A DNA stretch of 64,000 nucleotides, from positions 186,001-250,000 of the forward strand of contig DASZMV010000037.1 of NCBI GenBank assembly GCA_035551675.1, given 5' to 3'. Below are positions 43,161 to 51,529 of the stretch, piece by piece. The first letter of the stretch is position 1; each line of letters begins with the position of its first letter. Below the pieces are notes generated by a model. The model did not search any database and had not been told where the DNA came from. It saw only the letters and a list, made by a program, of their open reading frames with translations. The stretch comes from JAFECT01 sp035551675 (GTDB taxonomy: Bacteria; Pseudomonadota; Alphaproteobacteria; Caulobacterales; Caulobacteraceae). Both the position numbers and the translations under genes were made by a program.

Positions 43161-43766
43161 CTAGGGCGCGGCCGCGCCCGCTTCGTCGGCGGTGCGGTCC
43201 GTGCGGCCCCCGGCGCGCTCCTGCGGCCCGTTGGCGATGGCGTCGATCACCTTTTCGCAAAAGGCCGGCAGGTCGCTCGGCTGGCGGCTGGTGATCAGAT
43301 TGCCGTCGACCACGACCTCTTCGTCGACGACATTGGCGCCGGCGTTCTTCAGGTCCTGGCGGATGGTCTTGTAGCTGGTCAGCTTGCGCCCGCCGGCGAT
43401 CCCCGCGTCGATCAGGATCCACGGCGCGTGACAGATCACGCCCATCGGTTTGCGCGCATCGGCGAAGGCCCGCACGAAATCCAGCGCCTTCTGTTCGATG
43501 CGCAAGCGATCCGGGTTGTTGGCGCCGCCCGGCAGAACCAAGGCGTCGTAGTCGTCGGGATCGGCTTGGTCGAGACTCAGGTCCACCGTCGCCTTCTTGT
43601 CCGGCGTCAGATGGTCGAAGCCCTGAATCTCACCGGTCTTCAGCGAGATCAGATCCACCTCGGCGCCCGCATCGCGCAGGGCGTCGCGCGGGGTGAACAG
43701 TTCGGCCTGTTCAAAGCCGTCGGTGGCGAGAATGGCGACGCGTTTTCCGTCGAGGCGAGCAGTCAT
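43161..43766 (-). CDS. DJ-1/PfpI-family protein (YhbO/PfpI type)
   Basis: The protein has 201 residues. The nucleophile elbow is VICHAPWIL, with Cys112 and His113; the family Glu is Glu19 in DGFEQAELF. Other blocks are LVLPGGANNPDRLR and EEVVVDGNLITSRQPSDLPAFCEKVI. Homologues such as YhbO protect against glycation or oxidative stress or act as intracellular peptidases; which role applies is debated. The tail (about the last 20 residues) is Ala/Asp/Arg-rich and not conserved. A near-consensus EcfG motif lies 38 bases upstream. Confidence 0.87.
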   Translation of the reverse strand: MTARLDGKRVAILATDGFEQAELFTPRDALRDAGAEVDLISLKTGEIQGFDHLTPDKKATVDLSLDQADPDDYDALVLPGGANNPDRLRIEQKALDFVRAFADARKPMGVICHAPWILIDAGIAGGRKLTSYKTIRQDLKNAGANVVDEEVVVDGNLITSRQPSDLPAFCEKVIDAIANGPQERAGGRTDRTADEAGAAAP

Positions 43767-43803
43767 GCGGTAATCTCCGGGGGGTGTGGATTGCTGTCGC
43801 TAC

Positions 43804-43828
43804 AACTGCCGCTCCGCGCCGCTGTTCC
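43804..43828 (-). promoter_or_regulatory. Near-consensus EcfG promoter for the pfpI-like gene (GGAAC-N16-AGTT)
   Basis: On the minus strand, GGAAC (43828-43824) and AGTT (43807-43804) are 16 bases apart. The -10 has one mismatch to CGTT. The motif is 37 bases before the ATG at 43766. Confidence 0.4.
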
Positions 43829-43948
43829 TCGCCTTGTCCTGCCCTTCGCGAGCGTCGCCATTGCACACGTCGCGGACAGAAATTCACGCACGCGTGCGAA
43901 CCCCTCGGCAAAGCTCTAAAAACCCGCGGACATTTGCGCGGCAAAGCC

Positions 43949-43973
43949 GGAACCGCCGCGACGGGCAAGCGTT
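43949..43973 (+). promoter_or_regulatory. EcfG-type stress promoter (GGAAC-N16-CGTT)
   Basis: GGAAC at 43949-43953 and CGTT at 43970-43973 are 16 bases apart, a full match. The ATG of the low-complexity protein follows 37 bases later. Confidence 0.6.
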
Positions 43974-44010
43974 GCGGGGTTCTCAGGTCGGGATCGAGGA
44001 GATCCATCCA

Positions 44011-44421
44011 ATGCTTACCAAGATCGCCATCGCCGGCGCCGCCTCGGCCCTCCTGCTCGGCGGCATCGCGGTCGCGCAGGTCGCCCAATCCACGCAACCG
44101 GGGCCGACCACGCCGACCACCGACACCAGCGCCAACACCACCGGGTCGATGCAGACCTCGACCAACAATCCGGCCACCGACAACACCGGCAACGACGCGA
44201 TCAGCGCGCCGGGCCAAACGACGCCGTCGACCGTCAACGACGTCTCGGTGACGCCTGAACCCACCATCACCACCGTCAACCGTCACACCGGCTACGCCGG
44301 CGGCTATACCGGCGGCGTGGGCTCGTCCAGCGGCAGCACCACCGGCTACTACACCTCCAGCAGCTCGACCGGCGGTTCGTCGATGGCGACCGAAAGCACC
44401 TCGACCGGGGAACGCGGCTGA
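44011..44421 (+). CDS. Low-complexity secreted Thr/Ser/Gly-rich protein, paralogue of the one at 42560
   Basis: The protein has 136 residues. The signal peptide MLTKIAIAGAASALLLGGIAVAQ resembles that of the 42560 product, and the tail STSTGERG is shared. DTSANTTGSMQTSTNNPATD nearly repeats a stretch of the protein at 38908. The middle has GYAGGYTGG and TTGYYTSSSSTGGSS. There are no Cys and no predicted enzyme domain. ATG 44011 follows a GAGGAG ribosome site. The start of the transpeptidase frame overlaps its end, so the two may be cotranscribed. Confidence 0.7.
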   Translation: MLTKIAIAGAASALLLGGIAVAQVAQSTQPGPTTPTTDTSANTTGSMQTSTNNPATDNTGNDAISAPGQTTPSTVNDVSVTPEPTITTVNRHTGYAGGYTGGVGSSSGSTTGYYTSSSSTGGSSMATESTSTGERG

Positions 44422-44555
44422 GCACGCCCGAACGCACGCAGCCGCCATCGTCCTGGGACGCTTCCTGGATCGAGACGCTGCGTCATCCAAGCAAGAAGAC
44501 CGTCGCGGGCGCCGCGGCGGTCATCTGCTGGCTTGCGGCGTTCGTCTTCGCGGGC

Positions 44556-45860
44556 ATGGTCATCGGCCAGGTCGTGCGCGACCATGATTTCGCCCTGTCG
44601 CCGGGCCAGCGGGCGATGGTCTCCGCCACCAAACTCGATCCCGCCGCGGCCCAGTTTTACGCGGCGCGCCACTGGCGCCCGTTGTGGTTTAACGGCGCGC
44701 GCCCGCGACCGGAGACGACGCAATTGATCGCCCAACTGCGCGCCGCCGCGACCGACGGTCTCGATCCCAAGGCCTATCAAGCCGGCCGTCTCGCCACCCT
44801 GATCGCCACCGCGCCACCGAAGGACGTCAAGGCGCGCGCGCGCGTGGATGTGGCGCTGTCAGTGGCGCTGGCGCACTACGTCGGCGATCTGCGCCGGCCG
44901 CCGCCCGGCGGCGGCATGTACTACGCCGATCCCGCCCTGCCGCCGCCGCCCGTCAAGGAAGCCGCGGTTTTGACGCAAGCGGCGAGTGCGCCCTCGCTCG
45001 GCGCGTGGCTCGCGTCGGTGCGCAACGTCAATCCGATCTACGACCAGCTGCGCGATGCGCGCGCCGCCTATCGGGCGGCCCATCCCGGCGCGCCGGACGC
45101 GCATGAAATCCTGCTCGCGCTCAACATGGAGCGCGCCCGCGCCTTGCCGGCGAATTTGGGCGACCGCTACATCCTGGTGAACGCGCCGTCCGCGCGGCTC
45201 TGGGCCTACGATCACGGCCGGGCGCAGGAGACCATGGAGGTCGTCGCCGGCAAGACCACCGACCAGACGCCGCTGATGGTGGCGCAGATTCGCTGGGCAG
45301 TGCTCAATCCCTATTGGAACGTTCCCCCGGATCTCGCGCAAAACCGCTTCGCGCCCAAGGTGCTGCAGGTCGGTCCGGGCTTTCTCACCGCCGAGCACTA
45401 TCAGGTGATGAGCGACTTCACCCAGAACGCCACGCCGGTCGATCCGGCGACGGTGGACTGGGTTTCGGTGGAGACCGGCCAGACCAAGCTGCGCATGCGT
45501 CAGCTTCCGGGGCCCGATAACACCATGGGGGCGATCAAGTTCATGTTGCCGAACCCGCTCGGCGTCTATCTCCACGACACCGCCGAACGCAAACTGTTCG
45601 CCAAGCAGAACCGCTTCTTCAGCGCCGGCTGCGTGCGTCTCGAACAGCCGGGCCAGCTCGCGCGCTGGCTGTTCGGCCGGCCGCTGGCGGCGCCCAGGAA
45701 TGGGCCGCCGGAACAGCGTGTGGATCTCGCGCGGCCGGTGCCGGTCTATCTCGTTTATTTCACCGCCCTGCCGACGCCGACCGGCATGCAGTATCCCGCC
45801 GACGTCTACGGCCGCGATGCCCCGATGCTGCGCGCCCTGCGCGCGGTCCACCGCCTCTAG
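44556..45860 (+). CDS. L,D-transpeptidase (YkuD domain, YcbB-like)
   Basis: From ATG 44556 the protein has 434 residues. The N-terminal part (FYAARHWRPLWFNGARPRPETTQLIAQLRAAATDGLDPKAYQ) is the scaffold domain of YcbB/LdtD-type enzymes. The YkuD catalytic domain starts at GDRYILVNAPSARLWAYDHG and has MLPNPLGVYLHDTAERKLFAKQNRFFSAGCVRLEQP; the nucleophile is the Cys of SAGCVR with the upstream His. It links peptidoglycan stems through meso-diaminopimelate. The upstream frame encodes a membrane anchor (KKTVAGAAAVICWLAAFVFAGMVIGQVV) with no ATG, GTG or TTG ahead, so the real start is probably a CTG at 44418 that overlaps the previous stop. Confidence 0.8.
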   Translation: MVIGQVVRDHDFALSPGQRAMVSATKLDPAAAQFYAARHWRPLWFNGARPRPETTQLIAQLRAAATDGLDPKAYQAGRLATLIATAPPKDVKARARVDVALSVALAHYVGDLRRPPPGGGMYYADPALPPPPVKEAAVLTQAASAPSLGAWLASVRNVNPIYDQLRDARAAYRAAHPGAPDAHEILLALNMERARALPANLGDRYILVNAPSARLWAYDHGRAQETMEVVAGKTTDQTPLMVAQIRWAVLNPYWNVPPDLAQNRFAPKVLQVGPGFLTAEHYQVMSDFTQNATPVDPATVDWVSVETGQTKLRMRQLPGPDNTMGAIKFMLPNPLGVYLHDTAERKLFAKQNRFFSAGCVRLEQPGQLARWLFGRPLAAPRNGPPEQRVDLARPVPVYLVYFTALPTPTGMQYPADVYGRDAPMLRALRAVHRL

Positions 45861-47464
45861 GCATAGCCGAACCGCTCGACCCAAGGCGCCAGCTTGTCCA
45901 GGACCGGCCGCATCTCTTTTTCGTAGTCACGCCAGCGCCCCACGCCTGTGTCGGTGAGACCCGCGCGCACCTGCGGCCCGCTCGGCGTGCGCACGGCGCG
46001 CGATTGCGCGGTCGCCGCGACCTCGGTCAGCGCCGCGTGCCAGTCGAGCGCGAGAAAATCGCACAGCGCCCGCAGGCGACCCTCGAAGTCCGCGACGAGG
46101 TCTTCATGCTTCAGGTCGAACCAGTCGAGGCCCAGCCGCCGCCGCGCCGCGTCGCCCACGCGCATGAAGGCGTCGTAGCAATCGGCCGTCCCTTCGAGGG
46201 TGGTGAACTCGTAGGTGAGGGCGTTCATCTGGAAGCTGTGGCGCAGGCAGCTCAGCACCACATCGCGCGGATCGCGCACGGCAAAGACGATCTTCGCCCG
46301 CGGAAACAACCGCCGGATCAGCGCAAGGTGCAGACCGCCGCCGGGCTGCTTGTCGACGAAGACGCGGTCCTTGGTGTCGAGCGTGGCCTCGCGCACCGTA
46401 TCCCAGTACTTCCGCCGCCGCGCCTTCAGGTCCTGGCTGTCCATCGCGGGCAGGGCGTCGATCCCCCTGGGCTCATCGTAGAGACCGGCGGCGGCATTGG
46501 TCAGGGTCGGCCATTCCTCCAGCGTCACCACGTCGGTGTGTCCCGCCAGCGCCTGCTCCAGCAAGGTCGTGCCCGAGCGCGGGAAGCCGATCAGGAAGAC
46601 GTGGGTGCGGCACGGATCATTGCTGCGTTGGTCAATCGACCAGGACTCGGGGCCGCTCTCGTCGATCCACGCCGCGAGACGCAGCGCGCGCGCCGTCTCG
46701 CGCTCGCGACTGCGCGCCCGCTGGGCGTAGAGCGCATGTTGCGCGCTCTTGCCCTCGACATAGGCCGCGAAGGCTTCACGCCAGCGTGCCTGTGCGTGCA
46801 ACGCATCGCCGAGTTCGAGCCGTGTGTCGGCGCGCTGGAACGGCGTAAGCCTGGGGTCGGCCAGCAGGCCGCGCAGCACGCTCTCCGCCGCGCGCGGGTC
46901 GTCCTCCACCATCGCAGCCTGGGCCAGCAGCCACAGGGCTTCGGGAAAGTTGGGCTGCACCGCCAGCGCGTCTTTCGCCGCCGCCTTGGCGCTCGGCCAA
47001 TCGCCGCGCTCGGCCGCCAGGTGGGCCAGGCCCATCCGCGCCGCGAGATATTTAGGATCGCTGTCGATTGCCGCTTCGAATAGCGCCCGCGCTTCGTCGC
47101 CGCGGCCTTCCGCCATCAGCACCCGCGCCTTGCCCTCGAGCGCCGGCGCGAACTTCGCGTTCTTCGCCAGCGCCAAGTCATAGGCGCCGAGCGCTTCCTT
47201 CGGCCGCCGCGCCGCGTCGAGACAGCCGCCCAGCCGGGTGGCGAGGTGAGGATCGTTCGGCTCGATCTTCACCGCCCGCGCCAGCAGCGACGCGGCCTCA
47301 TCGAGTCGTCCCGACGACTGGTGCACGTGCGCGAGCACCACATAGGGCAGGGGATGAGTGATGTTGGCGCCGATCGCATCGCCCGCGAGGCGCGCGGCCG
47401 TCGCCATGTCGCCGCTCCTGGCGGCGGCGTCGATCTGGGCAAGGCGATCCTGATCGGTAGTCAA
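45857..47464 (-). CDS. TPR-containing sulfotransferase
   Basis: The protein has 535 residues. Residues about 1-240 are tetratricopeptide repeats (for example LPYVVLAHVHQSSGRLDEAASLLARAVKIEPNDP, RLGGCLDAARRPKEALGAYDLALAKNAKFAPAL). The C-terminal half is a sulfotransferase: FLIGFPRSGTTLLEQALAGH is the PAPS 5'-phosphosulfate loop and KIVFAVRDPRDVVLSCL the 3'-phosphate region. No signal peptide is seen. The start is a TTG overlapping the edd stop (TTGA), so it is the last gene of the nag/Entner-Doudoroff operon by position; an ATG twenty codons in is a possible alternative. Its substrate is unknown and its link to sugar catabolism is not obvious. Confidence 0.8.
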   Translation of the reverse strand: MTTDQDRLAQIDAAARSGDMATAARLAGDAIGANITHPLPYVVLAHVHQSSGRLDEAASLLARAVKIEPNDPHLATRLGGCLDAARRPKEALGAYDLALAKNAKFAPALEGKARVLMAEGRGDEARALFEAAIDSDPKYLAARMGLAHLAAERGDWPSAKAAAKDALAVQPNFPEALWLLAQAAMVEDDPRAAESVLRGLLADPRLTPFQRADTRLELGDALHAQARWREAFAAYVEGKSAQHALYAQRARSRERETARALRLAAWIDESGPESWSIDQRSNDPCRTHVFLIGFPRSGTTLLEQALAGHTDVVTLEEWPTLTNAAAGLYDEPRGIDALPAMDSQDLKARRRKYWDTVREATLDTKDRVFVDKQPGGGLHLALIRRLFPRAKIVFAVRDPRDVVLSCLRHSFQMNALTYEFTTLEGTADCYDAFMRVGDAARRRLGLDWFDLKHEDLVADFEGRLRALCDFLALDWHAALTEVAATAQSRAVRTPSGPQVRAGLTDTGVGRWRDYEKEMRPVLDKLAPWVERFGYA

Positions 47465-49260
47465 TAGAGCACGCTGGCCCCCGCCTCGGCGCCTGTGGAC
47501 TGGGCGCGCAGATGCCGGAACAGTTCGCGGCCGAGGCCATACTGCGGCTGAACGTGGCGCACCGGCTCGCGCTGCATCAGGCCCTCGGCCTTCACCGTCA
47601 GCAACCCGGCTTCGCCATCGAGGCGGATGACGTCGCCGTCGCGCAGGCGCGCGATCGGTCCGCCTTCGGCCGCTTCGGGGGTCACGTGGATGGCGGCGGG
47701 AACCTTGCCCGAGGCGCCGCTCATGCGTCCGTCGGTGACCAGCCCCACCTTGCGCCCCTTGTCCTGCAGCACCGACAGCGGCGGGGTCAGCTTGTGCAGC
47801 TCCGGCATGCCGTTGGCGCGCGGCCCCTGGAAGCGCACGACGGCGATGAAATCGCGATCCAGCTCGCCGCGCTTGAACGCCGCGATAAAGTCGTCCTGGT
47901 CATGGAAGATGATCGCCGGCGCCTCCACCACACGGTGTTGCGGCGCGACCGCGGAAGTCTTGATTACCGCGCGACCCAGGTCGCCGTTTAACACCCGCAA
48001 GCCGCCCTCGCGATCGAACGGATCGGTCGCTGCACGCAGCACCTCAGTGTCGAGCGATTGCGCGGGCGCGTCACGCCACGCCAGCGCGTCCCCATCGAGC
48101 CAGGGTTCGCGCGCATAGGGCCGCAGACCGCCGCCCGCGATGGTGGTTACGTCCTGGTGCAACAATCCCGCATCCAGAAGCTCGCGTGTCAGAAACCCCA
48201 TGCCGCCGGCTGCGTGGAAGCGGTTCACGTCCGCCGAGCCGTTCGGATAGATGCGCGCCAGCAAGGGCGTGACTCGCGAAATCTCCGCGAAGTCGTTCCA
48301 GTCGATGATTATGCCGGCCGTGTGCGCCATCGCCGGGATATGCAGCGCGTGGTTGGTCGACCCGCCGGTCGCCATCAGGCCCACGACGCCGTTCACGATC
48401 GCGCGCTCGTCGATGACCTGGGCCAGCGGCGCTTCGCCGCCCTGGGCCAAGGCGACCGCCCGCTTCGCCGCGGCGGCGGTCAAGGCGTCGCGTAACGGCG
48501 TGCCCGGATTGACGAAGGCCGTCCCCGGCAGGTGCGCGCCCATCAGCTCCATCAGCATCTGGTTGGAGTTGGCGGTGCCGTAGAAGGTGCAGGTTCCCGC
48601 GGCGTGGTAGGCTTCGGACTCCGCCTCCAGCAGGGCGTCGCGCCCGACCTCGCCGCGCGCGAACTGCTCGCGCACGCGCGCCTTCTCCTTGTTCGGGAGG
48701 CCCGAGGTCATCGGCCCGGCGGGGACGAACACAATCGGCAAATGCCCGAAACTCAACGCGCCGATCATCAGCCCCGGCACGATCTTGTCGCAGACGCCCA
48801 GGCACAGGGCCGCGTCGAACATGTCGTGGCTCAGCGCGATCGCCGTCGACAGCGCGATGACGTCGCGCGACATCAGGCTCAGCTCCATCCCCGGCTGGCC
48901 TTGGGTCACCCCATCGCACATGGCCGACACCCCGCCCGCCACCTGGGCGGTCGATCCGACCTCGCGCGCGGCGGCCTTGATCAGGTCCGGATAGGTCGCG
49001 AACGGCTGGTGCGCCGACAGCATGTCGTTGTAGGCGGTGACGATCCCCAGATTGACGGCTTCCTCTGCGCGCAGCCGTAGCTTGTCGCCGAGCGGGGCCG
49101 CGGCGAACCCGTGCGCGAGGTTGCCGCAGCTCAGGTGCGTGCGCGACCGTCCCTTGCCGCGCGCCGCGTCCATCCGCTCGAGGTAGTCCTTGCGGCTGTC
49201 GCGGCTGCGCTCGCGAATGCGTGCGGTAACCTCGGCGATGACGGGATGCAGCTCAGCCAC
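47461..49260 (-). CDS. edd: Phosphogluconate dehydratase
   Basis: The protein has 599 residues, full length for Edd (IlvD/Edd family). It shows GGVSAMCDGVTQGQPGMELSLMSRDVIALSTAIALSHDMFDAALCLGVCDKIVPG (iron-sulfur Cys), CTFYGTANSNQMLMELMGAHLPG (third Cys), MATGGSTNHALHIPAMA, and VGLVTDGRMSGASGKVPAAIHVTPEA near the C terminus. It dehydrates 6-phosphogluconate to KDPG, the first committed step of the Entner-Doudoroff route. The GTG start has GGAG ahead. eda, for the aldolase, is not in the window. Confidence 0.95.
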   Translation of the reverse strand: MAELHPVIAEVTARIRERSRDSRKDYLERMDAARGKGRSRTHLSCGNLAHGFAAAPLGDKLRLRAEEAVNLGIVTAYNDMLSAHQPFATYPDLIKAAAREVGSTAQVAGGVSAMCDGVTQGQPGMELSLMSRDVIALSTAIALSHDMFDAALCLGVCDKIVPGLMIGALSFGHLPIVFVPAGPMTSGLPNKEKARVREQFARGEVGRDALLEAESEAYHAAGTCTFYGTANSNQMLMELMGAHLPGTAFVNPGTPLRDALTAAAAKRAVALAQGGEAPLAQVIDERAIVNGVVGLMATGGSTNHALHIPAMAHTAGIIIDWNDFAEISRVTPLLARIYPNGSADVNRFHAAGGMGFLTRELLDAGLLHQDVTTIAGGGLRPYAREPWLDGDALAWRDAPAQSLDTEVLRAATDPFDREGGLRVLNGDLGRAVIKTSAVAPQHRVVEAPAIIFHDQDDFIAAFKRGELDRDFIAVVRFQGPRANGMPELHKLTPPLSVLQDKGRKVGLVTDGRMSGASGKVPAAIHVTPEAAEGGPIARLRDGDVIRLDGEAGLLTVKAEGLMQREPVRHVQPQYGLGRELFRHLRAQSTGAEAGASVLY

Positions 49261-49306
49261 GAGATAACTCCATTCTTTGGCGCGGATCGTGCGGGAAACC
49301 GCTGCG

Positions 49307-50068
49307 CTAGGGCGCCCAATAGACGCCGACGGGGACGGCGTCCTGGTGCAACAACGCGCGCACGGGCAGGGGATGGGCGCCGGCCGGTCCGGTCAGCGCC
49401 TTGTGATAGGCGGCGCGCTTGTCGGCGCCCCGGATCATGAGGGCGATGAAGCGCGATTCCAGGAGCGCGCGCAGCGTCAGCGTCATCCGTTCCGCCGACC
49501 CCGCGGCGCGATCGTAACGCACCGCGCGCACCAACGCGGGATCGCTCAGGTCCATCGCGCGCTCGACGCCTTCGCCGCCCGCGAACAGCGACGCCACGTG
49601 TCCGTCAGCGCCCATGCCGAGCAGGGTCACGTCGAAGGGCTTGCGCAGGGCGGCGATCGTCCAGTTAATCTTGCTCTCGGCCTCGGCGGCGGTGCGCGCG
49701 TCCGCCTTCAGCGGCGTGAACCGCGCCCGCTCCGCGTTGTTCACCAGCAGGCGCTGGCGCACCAGGGTCTCATTCAGGTCGCTGCTGCCCGCCGGCAGCC
49801 AGCGCTCGTCCGACAGGGTCACGAAGATGCGGTCCCAGGCGATGCGCGCCCGGCACAGGCGGTCGTAGAGCGGCCCCGCCGTCGTCCCGCCGGTGACCAC
49901 CAGACTCGCGCCGCCTCGCGCCTCAAGCGCTCCGCCCAGACGGCCGGCGACCTCTTCGGCCAGTCCGTGGGCCATGGCCAGCAGGCTGTCGTAGGCATGG
50001 AAGGATGGGCCAGGGGAGCCTGGGGCAGGAAAGCTCGGTGTCATCGCGGCGAGGGCCTTTCGGCTCAC
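49307..50068 (-). CDS. pgl: 6-Phosphogluconolactonase
   Basis: The protein has 253 residues from GTG 50068, which overlaps the zwf stop (GTGA). Family blocks are SLVVTGGTTAGPLYDRL, FVTLSDERWLPAGSSDLNETLVRQRLL, DVTLLGMGADGHVASLFAGG and SRFIALMIRGADKRAAYHKAL. It hydrolyses the lactone made by Zwf. An ATG eight codons in (50044) is an alternative start. The gene lies between zwf and edd, giving the order zwf-pgl-edd. Confidence 0.92.
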   Translation of the reverse strand: MSRKALAAMTPSFPAPGSPGPSFHAYDSLLAMAHGLAEEVAGRLGGALEARGGASLVVTGGTTAGPLYDRLCRARIAWDRIFVTLSDERWLPAGSSDLNETLVRQRLLVNNAERARFTPLKADARTAAEAESKINWTIAALRKPFDVTLLGMGADGHVASLFAGGEGVERAMDLSDPALVRAVRYDRAAGSAERMTLTLRALLESRFIALMIRGADKRAAYHKALTGPAGAHPLPVRALLHQDAVPVGVYWAP

Positions 50069-51525
50069 TCGTACCAGCTACGGCCGTCCCGTTCGACCAG
50101 GGCGAAGGCGCCGGCGGGGCCCCAGGTTCCGGCGACGTAGGGGTTGGGCTTCATCCCGGTCTTTTTCCAGCCGTGGACCACCGCGTCGATCCAGGCCCAG
50201 GCGGCCTCGGCCTCGTCGCGGCGCACGAACAGGGTGGTGTCGTTCTTGATCGCCTCCAGCAGCAGCCGCTCATAGGCGATGCGCCGCCGCGCCGGGAAGG
50301 CGTCCGACAGGGACAGGTTCAGCGCCAGCGGTTTCAGATCCATGCCGCGGCCTTCCTCCTCCAGGGTCGGCGTCTTGTTCATCAACAGCAGCGAGATCTC
50401 TTCCTGCGGCTGCAGGCGGATGGTCAGGCGGTTGGCCAGCAGCTCTGCGCCGTCGAACACCGAATGCGGCACCTCGCGGAACTGGATCACGATCTGCGAC
50501 GAACGTTCCGGCATGCGCTTGCCGGTGCGCAGATAGAACGGCACGCCGGCCCAGCGCCAGTTGTCCACATTGGCGCACAGCGCGACATAGGTTTCGGTGT
50601 CGCTCGCCCGGCCGTCCGCTTCATCGGCGTAGCCGGGAACCGAATGGCCCTCCGCCACGCCCGCGCGATACTGGCCGCGCACGGTCTTGCGGTCGACCTC
50701 TCGGCCGTTGAGGGTGCGCAGCGAACGCAGCACCTTGACCTTCTCGTTGCGCACCGAATCCGGGTCGAGCGACGCCGGCGGCTCCATCGCCACCAGGCAC
50801 AGTAGCTGCAGCATGTGGTTCTGCACCATGTCGCGAATGGCGCCGTACTCGTCGTAGTAGCCCCAGCGCCCTTCGACCCCCACGGTCTCGGCCACGGTGA
50901 TCTGCACGTGATCGATGGAAACCTTGTTCCACAAGGGTTCGAAGAAGGTGTTGGCGAAGCGCAGGGCCAGCAGATTCTGCACCGCCTCCTTGCCCAGGTA
51001 GTGGTCGATGCGGAAGATGCGGTCTTCGCTAAACCCCGCGCCCAGCGCATCGTTGATCGCGCGGCAGGAGGCGAGATCGCGCCCCAGCGGCTTTTCCACC
51101 ACGATGCGATTGGGCGCCGCCGCCAGGCCGCAGTTCTGCAGGTTCTGCGCGATAGCGCCGTAGAGGCTGGGTGAGGTCGACAGGTAGAAAATCACCTCGC
51201 CCGCGCCCTCGGTCGCGTGCGACAAGCGCAGATACATCTCCGGCTGGCCGGCGTCGCCGCCGATGTATTTCAGACGTTTGCGAAAGCCCTCGAACGCCTC
51301 GTCGGAGAAATGCTCGCCCGCGCGCTCGCGTACCGCCTCGTGCACGCGCTCGCTGAAATCCGCGTCGGACAGCTGCGACCGCGACGCGCCGACGATGGCG
51401 AAGTTCCTGGGCAACAGACCGTCGAGCTCCAGGAAATAGAGCGACGGATAGAGCATACGCAGCGCGAGATCGCCGGTGGCGCCGAAGATGACCATGGCGC
51501 CGGCGGTGGTCGGGACAGGGCTCAT
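50065..51525 (-). CDS. zwf: Glucose-6-phosphate 1-dehydrogenase
   Basis: The protein has 486 residues. The nucleotide loop is IFGATGDLALRMLYPSLYFL; the substrate-binding signature is RIDHYLGKEAVQNLLALRF with the catalytic His. Other blocks are RIVVEKPLGRD, FYLRTGKRMPE and the C-terminal WAWIDAVVHGWKK. It oxidises glucose-6-phosphate and feeds the lactonase and Edd. The ATG lies four bases after the nagA stop, with CGGAG as ribosome site, so its expression follows the nag genes. Confidence 0.95.
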   Translation of the reverse strand: MSPVPTTAGAMVIFGATGDLALRMLYPSLYFLELDGLLPRNFAIVGASRSQLSDADFSERVHEAVRERAGEHFSDEAFEGFRKRLKYIGGDAGQPEMYLRLSHATEGAGEVIFYLSTSPSLYGAIAQNLQNCGLAAAPNRIVVEKPLGRDLASCRAINDALGAGFSEDRIFRIDHYLGKEAVQNLLALRFANTFFEPLWNKVSIDHVQITVAETVGVEGRWGYYDEYGAIRDMVQNHMLQLLCLVAMEPPASLDPDSVRNEKVKVLRSLRTLNGREVDRKTVRGQYRAGVAEGHSVPGYADEADGRASDTETYVALCANVDNWRWAGVPFYLRTGKRMPERSSQIVIQFREVPHSVFDGAELLANRLTIRLQPQEEISLLLMNKTPTLEEEGRGMDLKPLALNLSLSDAFPARRRIAYERLLLEAIKNDTTLFVRRDEAEAAWAWIDAVVHGWKKTGMKPNPYVAGTWGPAGAFALVERDGRSWYE

Positions 51526-51529
51526 CGGC

